From Sulfitobacter sp043557345 (GTDB lineage: Bacteria; Pseudomonadota; Alphaproteobacteria; Rhodobacterales; Rhodobacteraceae): a stretch of 64,000 nucleotides of DNA. Position numbers and translations under genes: made by a program. The stretch lies in NCBI RefSeq assembly GCF_043557345.1, contig NZ_JBIFFV010000006.1, forward strand, positions 124,001 to 188,000, in the 5' to 3' direction. This document shows, piece after piece, positions 59,865-64,000 of the stretch (position 1 is its first letter; each line of letters opens with the position of its first letter). The notes under the pieces are model-generated. The model searched no databases. It was not told the origin of the DNA and saw only the letters and a program-made list of their open reading frames with translations.

Positions 59865-61154
59865 ATGCCCCTCGATCCAGACCTCAAGTCTCGCATCCTT
59901 CAGGCTGTTGAAGACGGATTTGCCGAACAGGTAAGCTTTACCCAAAAGCTTGTGCAAATGCCCTCTCTGCGCGGCCATGAACATGCGATCCAAGACCTGC
60001 TGTTCCGCAGCCTGCAAAGCCGTGGCTACGCGATGGACCGGTTCAAGATGGACCGCGCCGCGATCGAGGCGCATCCCGGCGGGTCGAAATACTCCGACGA
60101 TCATTCCGATGCGCCCATCGTCGTGGGCATCCACCGCCCGCGCGATGAGCGGGGCCGCTCGCTGATCCTGCAATCGCATCTCGATGTGGTGCCCGAAGGC
60201 TTGCACGACATGTGGGACGATCCGCCCTTTTCGGCCAAGATCGACGGCGATTGGATGTATGGCCGGGGCGCGGGCGATATGAAGGCGGGGGCGGCTGCGA
60301 ATCTTTTTGCGCTCGACGCGCTGCGTCGCATCGGGCTGCAACCGGCGGCAACCGTCTATGTGCAATCCGTGGTCGAGGAGGAATCCACCGGCAACGGCGC
60401 TTTGCAGACCTTCCTGCAAGGCTACACCGCCGATGCGGTTTTCATCCCCGAACCCGAAGAGGAAATGCTGGTCCGCGCCAACACCGGCGTCATCTGGTTT
60501 CAGGTGCAGCTGCGTGGCGTGCCCGTCCATGTGCGCGAAATGGGCGAAGGCGCCAATGCCATTGATGCCGCCACCCGCGTCATCACCGCCCTGCGCGAAA
60601 TGGAGGAGGATTGGAACGCCGAGAAAGACCAGCACCCGCATTTCGAAGACGAGGCCCATCCGATCAACCTTAACATCGGCAAGATCGAAGGCGGCGATTG
60701 GGCGTCATCGGTGCCGTCATGGTGCAACATCGATTGCCGCGTTTCCATCTATCCGGGCCGCAGCGCCGAGGATGCCGCGTGCGAGATCACCGAGCGGGTC
60801 AAAGCCTTCGCCCAAAGCGATAACTTCCTGTCGAACAATCCGCCCAAGGTGGTCTTCAACGGTTTTCACGCCGAAGGCTATGTGCTGGCGCCGGGCAGCG
60901 AAGCCGAAGCCGTGTTGGAACGCGCCCATGAAGAGGCCATCGGCGCGCCGCTGCAATCCTTCATGACGGCGGGCTACCTCGATACGCGGGTCTATGCGCT
61001 GTACAACAAAATCCCCGCGCTTTGTTACGGGCCGAAATCGCGCAACATTCACGGGATTAATGAATCCGTCAGCCTGAGTTCGGTCAAGAAGATCACCCAA
61101 GCCATGGCGCTGTTCATCGCCGAATGGTGCGGGACCGAGGACATCACTCCATGA
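59865..61154 (+). CDS. M20-family deacylase (ArgE/DapE type)
   Basis: A 429-residue metalloamidase of the M20/ArgE-DapE family. The first metal site appears in ILQSHLDVVP, the bridging Asp in MYGRGAGDMKAG, the catalytic Glu-Glu in SVVEEESTGNGAL and the later ligand in FIPEPEEEML. The middle part is the usual dimerisation domain. It would hydrolyse an N-acyl amino acid or amide. Its stop overlaps the next start by four bases. Having two different deacylases in one operon (see also the gene at 57258) suggests two acyl groups or two related substrates. Confidence 0.9.
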   Translation: MPLDPDLKSRILQAVEDGFAEQVSFTQKLVQMPSLRGHEHAIQDLLFRSLQSRGYAMDRFKMDRAAIEAHPGGSKYSDDHSDAPIVVGIHRPRDERGRSLILQSHLDVVPEGLHDMWDDPPFSAKIDGDWMYGRGAGDMKAGAAANLFALDALRRIGLQPAATVYVQSVVEEESTGNGALQTFLQGYTADAVFIPEPEEEMLVRANTGVIWFQVQLRGVPVHVREMGEGANAIDAATRVITALREMEEDWNAEKDQHPHFEDEAHPINLNIGKIEGGDWASSVPSWCNIDCRVSIYPGRSAEDAACEITERVKAFAQSDNFLSNNPPKVVFNGFHAEGYVLAPGSEAEAVLERAHEEAIGAPLQSFMTAGYLDTRVYALYNKIPALCYGPKSRNIHGINESVSLSSVKKITQAMALFIAEWCGTEDITP

Positions 61155-62263
61155 CCGAGGCCGGGATCACGCCCCATGGCGGTCTGCCCCCCTTTCTCAG
61201 CGGTGTGCTGGCCGAAGAGGCCGGGGCGCAGACCGACCTGCTGGCGCAAGACCCGCCCGCCTTTGACGCGGCCCGCGCGGCAGAGGTCGCGCGGCGCTGC
61301 TATGGTATCTCGGGTCAGATCGAACCGCTTGCGGCTGAGAAAGACGCGAACTTCCTCATTGCCCTCGCCACGGGCGAAAAGGCACTGCTAAAGATCACCA
61401 ACGCCGCCGAAGACCGTGCGGTGACCGACATGCAGACCGCCGCACTGATGCATCTGGCCGCCGCCGATCCCGAACTGCCCGTGCAACGCATCTGCGCCAG
61501 CCTGAACGGCAAAGCCGCCGAGGTCGCCACCGCCGCCGACGGACAGCCCCATGTCGTCCGCCTGATGTCCTTTCTCGGCGGCACCGTGCTCAGCAATGCG
61601 GCCCCGCAGCCGGGCCTCTACCGCGCCTTGGGCGATTTCCACGCGCGGGTCACCCTTGGGCTGCGCGGGTTCTTTCATCCGGCGGGCGGGCATTTTCTGC
61701 AATGGGACATCAAACAGGCAGGCCATCTGCGCCCTCTGTTGGCGGATGTGCAGGACGCCGCGCTGCGCGCCCAACTGGGGCGCACCCTCGATCACTTTGA
61801 TGCAGAAGTCGCGCCCCAACTTCCGCATCTGCGGGCACAGGTCGTCCATAACGATTTCAATCCGCACAATATTTTGGTCGATGGACCAGAGGCACAGCGC
61901 CCCGTCGGGCTGATCGACTTCGGTGACATGGTGCATACGCCGCTGGCCTGCGATCTGGCGGTAGCCTGCTCCTATCAACTCGGCCAAGGCACAGACCCGC
62001 TGGCCGCCATTTGCGAGATGGTCGCGGGCTTCGCCGCACGTCTGCCGCTGGAGGCCGAGGAAATCGCGCTTCTACCCAGTCTGATCCGGCTGCGCCATGC
62101 CACCACCTTGGCGATCGGTGCCTCTCGCGCGCGGCGCTATCCCGAGAATGCCGCCTATATCCTGCGCAACGCCGCCGCCTCGCAGCGCGGGCTGGCCGCA
62201 CTCGACCATGTGGGCGACGCCGCCGCGATCAAAGCCCTGCACCACGCTGCGGGAACGGAGTGA
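61151..62263 (+). CDS. Hydroxylysine-kinase-like aminoglycoside-phosphotransferase-family kinase
   Basis: A 370-residue kinase of the APH/choline-kinase superfamily. The catalytic loop is VVHNDFNPHNILVDG (Asp of the HxDxxxxN motif) and the metal-binding Asp lies in GLIDFGDMVHTPLACDLA. By eye it aligns along its length with human hydroxylysine kinase (HYKK/AGPHD1), including the segment ending RRYPENAAYILRNAA. The ATG at 61151 overlaps the deacylase stop by four bases. HYKK-type kinases make the phosphorylated substrate of AGXT2L-type phospholyases, and such an enzyme is coded directly downstream, three bases away. Function as a hydroxy-amine kinase is inference. Confidence 0.8.
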   Translation: MTEAGITPHGGLPPFLSGVLAEEAGAQTDLLAQDPPAFDAARAAEVARRCYGISGQIEPLAAEKDANFLIALATGEKALLKITNAAEDRAVTDMQTAALMHLAAADPELPVQRICASLNGKAAEVATAADGQPHVVRLMSFLGGTVLSNAAPQPGLYRALGDFHARVTLGLRGFFHPAGGHFLQWDIKQAGHLRPLLADVQDAALRAQLGRTLDHFDAEVAPQLPHLRAQVVHNDFNPHNILVDGPEAQRPVGLIDFGDMVHTPLACDLAVACSYQLGQGTDPLAAICEMVAGFAARLPLEAEEIALLPSLIRLRHATTLAIGASRARRYPENAAYILRNAAASQRGLAALDHVGDAAAIKALHHAAGTE

Positions 62264-62266
62264 CCG

Positions 62267-63598
62267 ATGACCATGATCAACGCCTATGACAGCGCCCAAG
62301 CCGAGACCCTCAACCCCGCAGACCGCGCCCTGATCGACCGCCGCGCCAAGGCGCTCGGCCCCGCCTACCGGCTGTTCTACGACCAGCCGCTGCATATCAC
62401 GCACAGTGCGGGTGTCTGGCTTTGGGACAAGGACGGACGCAAATACCTCGATGCCTATAACAACGTCGCATCTGTCGGCCATTGCCACCCCCGCGTGGTC
62501 GAGGCGATTACCCGGCAGTTGGGCGTGCTGAACACGCACACCCGCTATCTGCATGAAAACGTTGTCACTTACGCCGAACGGCTGCTCGCCACCATGCCCG
62601 ACGCACTCGGCCATGTCATGTTCACCTGCACCGGCTCCGAGGCGAATGACATCGCCCTGCGCATCGCCCGCAGCTATACCCGGCGCGAGGGCGTCATCGT
62701 CACCCGGCTTGCCTATCACGGGTTGACCGAAGCGGTGGCCGAACTTTCCCCCTCGTTAGGCGAATTCACCCCGCGCAGCCCGCGCATCCGGCTGATCGAC
62801 GCGCCTGACAGGCTGCGCATCCCCGAGGCCCAGCAGGGCGCGAAACTCGCCGCCGATCTGGCCCAAGCGATTGCCGAGATGCGCGCCGATGGGATCGAGC
62901 CTGCGGCCTTCATCGTCGATACGATCTTTTCCAGCGACGGGCTGCATCCCGATCCGGCAGGGTTCTTGCAACCGGCGGTCGATCTGATCCGCGCCGAGGG
63001 GGGGCTTTTCATCGCTGACGAAGTGCAGCCCGGCTTTGCCCGCACCGGCGACGCTTTCTGGGGGTTTCAGCGCCACGGTCTGGTGCCTGACATGGTCACG
63101 ATGGGCAAGCCGATGGGCAATGGCTTCCCCCTTTCCGGCACCGCGATGCGGCCAGAACTGGTGCAAGAATTTGGTGAAAAGGCACGCTATTTCAACACCT
63201 TTGGCGGCAACCCCGTGGCCGCCGCCGCGGGCATGGCGGTGCTCGACGTGATCGCGGATGAGGGATTGCAGGACAATGCCGCCAGGGTGGGCGGCTTTCT
63301 CAAGCGCGGCTTGCAGGACATCGCGACCCGCTACCCCGAGATCGGCCATGTGCGCGGCGCGGGGCTGTTTCTGGCGGTCGAATGCGTCACCGCGCGCGAG
63401 ACCAACGCCCCCGATGCCGCCCGCGCCAAATTCGTGGTCAACCACCTGCGCCAGAATGGCGTCTTGATCAGCGCCACCGGGCCGGGGGCCAACGTGCTGA
63501 AAATCCGCCCGCCGCTTGTCTTGCAGCAGGCCGAGGCTACGCTGTTCCTCGACGCGACCGAAGCCGCCTTTGCCGCCGCGCGGGCCGAGGGGGTTTAA
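62267..63598 (+). CDS. AGXT2L-type class III PLP enzyme (phospholyase-like)
   Basis: A 443-residue PLP enzyme of the class III aminotransferase fold. The segment NNVASVGHCHPRVVEAI then LNTHTRYLHENVVTYAERL, and YFNTFGGNPVAAAAG with GPGANVLKIRPPL, matches closely the AGXT2L1/AGXT2L2 group (ethanolamine-phosphate and 5-phosphohydroxylysine phospholyases) rather than ordinary transaminases. The PLP lysine is in TMGKPMGNG. The kinase gene lies three bases upstream, so the pair could phosphorylate a hydroxyl group and then eliminate phosphate and ammonia to give an aldehyde. Ordinary transamination cannot be excluded by sequence alone. Confidence 0.8.
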   Translation: MTMINAYDSAQAETLNPADRALIDRRAKALGPAYRLFYDQPLHITHSAGVWLWDKDGRKYLDAYNNVASVGHCHPRVVEAITRQLGVLNTHTRYLHENVVTYAERLLATMPDALGHVMFTCTGSEANDIALRIARSYTRREGVIVTRLAYHGLTEAVAELSPSLGEFTPRSPRIRLIDAPDRLRIPEAQQGAKLAADLAQAIAEMRADGIEPAAFIVDTIFSSDGLHPDPAGFLQPAVDLIRAEGGLFIADEVQPGFARTGDAFWGFQRHGLVPDMVTMGKPMGNGFPLSGTAMRPELVQEFGEKARYFNTFGGNPVAAAAGMAVLDVIADEGLQDNAARVGGFLKRGLQDIATRYPEIGHVRGAGLFLAVECVTARETNAPDAARAKFVVNHLRQNGVLISATGPGANVLKIRPPLVLQQAEATLFLDATEAAFAAARAEGV

Positions 63599-63608
63599 CC
63601 CCGCGGCC

Positions 63609-64000
63609 CTACTGCGCCTCGCGCAGGGACCGCTCCCGCGCGCGGGCCTTGGTCAGCCATGCCGGGTCCATCTGCGGCACCGATGTCAGCAACCGCTTGG
63701 TATAGGCCTGCTTTGGATCGCCAAAGATCTCATCCCGCCCGCCCTGCTCCACGATCTGACCATTCTTGAGCACGATCACCTTATGAGCAATCGCCTCAAC
63801 CGTGGCCAAGTCATGGGTGATGAACATGAAGGTCAAATCCAGCTCGGTCTGCAAACGCACCAAAAGCCGCAGGATCCCCTCGGCCACCAGTTGGTCCAGC
63901 GCGCTGGTAACCTCGTCACAGATGATGAATTCGGGCTCGGCCGCCAACGCCCGCGCGATGCCCACGCGCTGCTTCTGGCCGCCGGAGAGCTCACTGGGTT
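63609..64000 (-). CDS. Oligopeptide-type ABC transporter ATPase (C-terminal part, cut by window edge)
   Basis: The reverse strand at the window edge reads SELSGGQKQRVGIARALA (ABC signature), then IICDEVTSALD (Walker B) and FMFITHDLATVEAIAHKVIV (switch His). The end (DPKQAYTKRLLTSVPQMDP) is the C-terminal pattern of Dpp/Opp ATPases. The gene begins outside the window. It runs against the preceding operon with 10 bases between the stops. It belongs to another peptide-type importer, separate from the one at 51-56 kb. Confidence 0.9.
   Translation of the reverse strand, partial: PSELSGGQKQRVGIARALAAEPEFIICDEVTSALDQLVAEGILRLLVRLQTELDLTFMFITHDLATVEAIAHKVIVLKNGQIVEQGGRDEIFGDPKQAYTKRLLTSVPQMDPAWLTKARARERSLREAQ

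Noticed and set aside
1..64000. tRNA, rRNA, CRISPR, insertion sequence or prophage
   Set aside because: No cloverleaf-type sequence, repeat-spacer array, transposase or phage gene was seen by reading, though small RNAs without conserved sequence cannot be excluded.

Overview
The window reads as a chromosomal segment of a high-GC alphaproteobacterium, most likely a marine Rhodobacteraceae (Roseobacter-group) strain. The evidence is the flagellar gene arrangement, a MucR-type regulator, many ABC and TRAP (including TAXI) transporters for small organic solutes, and dense same-strand operons with ATGA-type stop/start overlaps. No rRNA, tRNA, CRISPR array, insertion sequence or prophage gene was recognised. 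No gene-free stretch reaches 300 bases. This was judged by reading alone, with no database search.

Bases 1-17.8 kb form a flagellar cluster. On the minus strand are flgE-flgK-flgL-flgI, a periplasmic helical-repeat protein, flgD-fliK, an unrecognised gene, motB and mucR. On the plus strand are flgF-flgG-flgA-flgH, a FliL-like gene, motA, a small exported protein, a FliJ-like coiled-coil protein and a small peptidoglycan-binding-type protein. motA and motB lie apart on opposite strands. A short AAGAATA motif recurs in four of the intergenic regions.

Bases 17.8-38 kb hold housekeeping, catabolic and transport genes: a MYG1-family gene broken by an apparent 1-base deletion, a lipoprotein hydrolase, a GntR regulator divergent from a puuA-puuB polyamine pair, a HAD hydrolase, a complete osmF-yehY-yehX-yehW betaine-type ABC transporter, a TetR-MFP-RND efflux operon, an AEC transporter, and a TAXI-TRAP transporter.

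Bases 37.7-47.4 kb carry the most unusual unit: one tight minus-strand operon coding for an Hpt protein, a BcsB-like periplasmic protein, a GT2 polysaccharide synthase with an N-terminal GspE-N/MshEN-like domain, a multi-spanning membrane protein, a response regulator with a degenerate GGDEF-like output domain, a hybrid-type partner histidine kinase, a stand-alone receiver and a small beta-barrel protein. It looks like a polysaccharide secretion machine with its own phosphorelay.

Bases 47.5-64 kb hold a two-subunit molybdenum hydroxylase, an SDR, a dipeptide-type ABC transporter, and a GntR regulator. The regulator is divergent from a five-gene operon: acetylpolyamine-amidohydrolase-like deacetylase, ThDP enzyme, M20 deacylase, hydroxylysine-kinase-like phosphotransferase and an AGXT2L-type (phospholyase-like) class III PLP enzyme. 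A perfect 17-bp palindrome sits in the divergent promoter region. Together these suggest import and stepwise degradation of an acylated hydroxy-amine or hydroxy-amino acid. The window ends inside another oligopeptide-type ABC ATPase.
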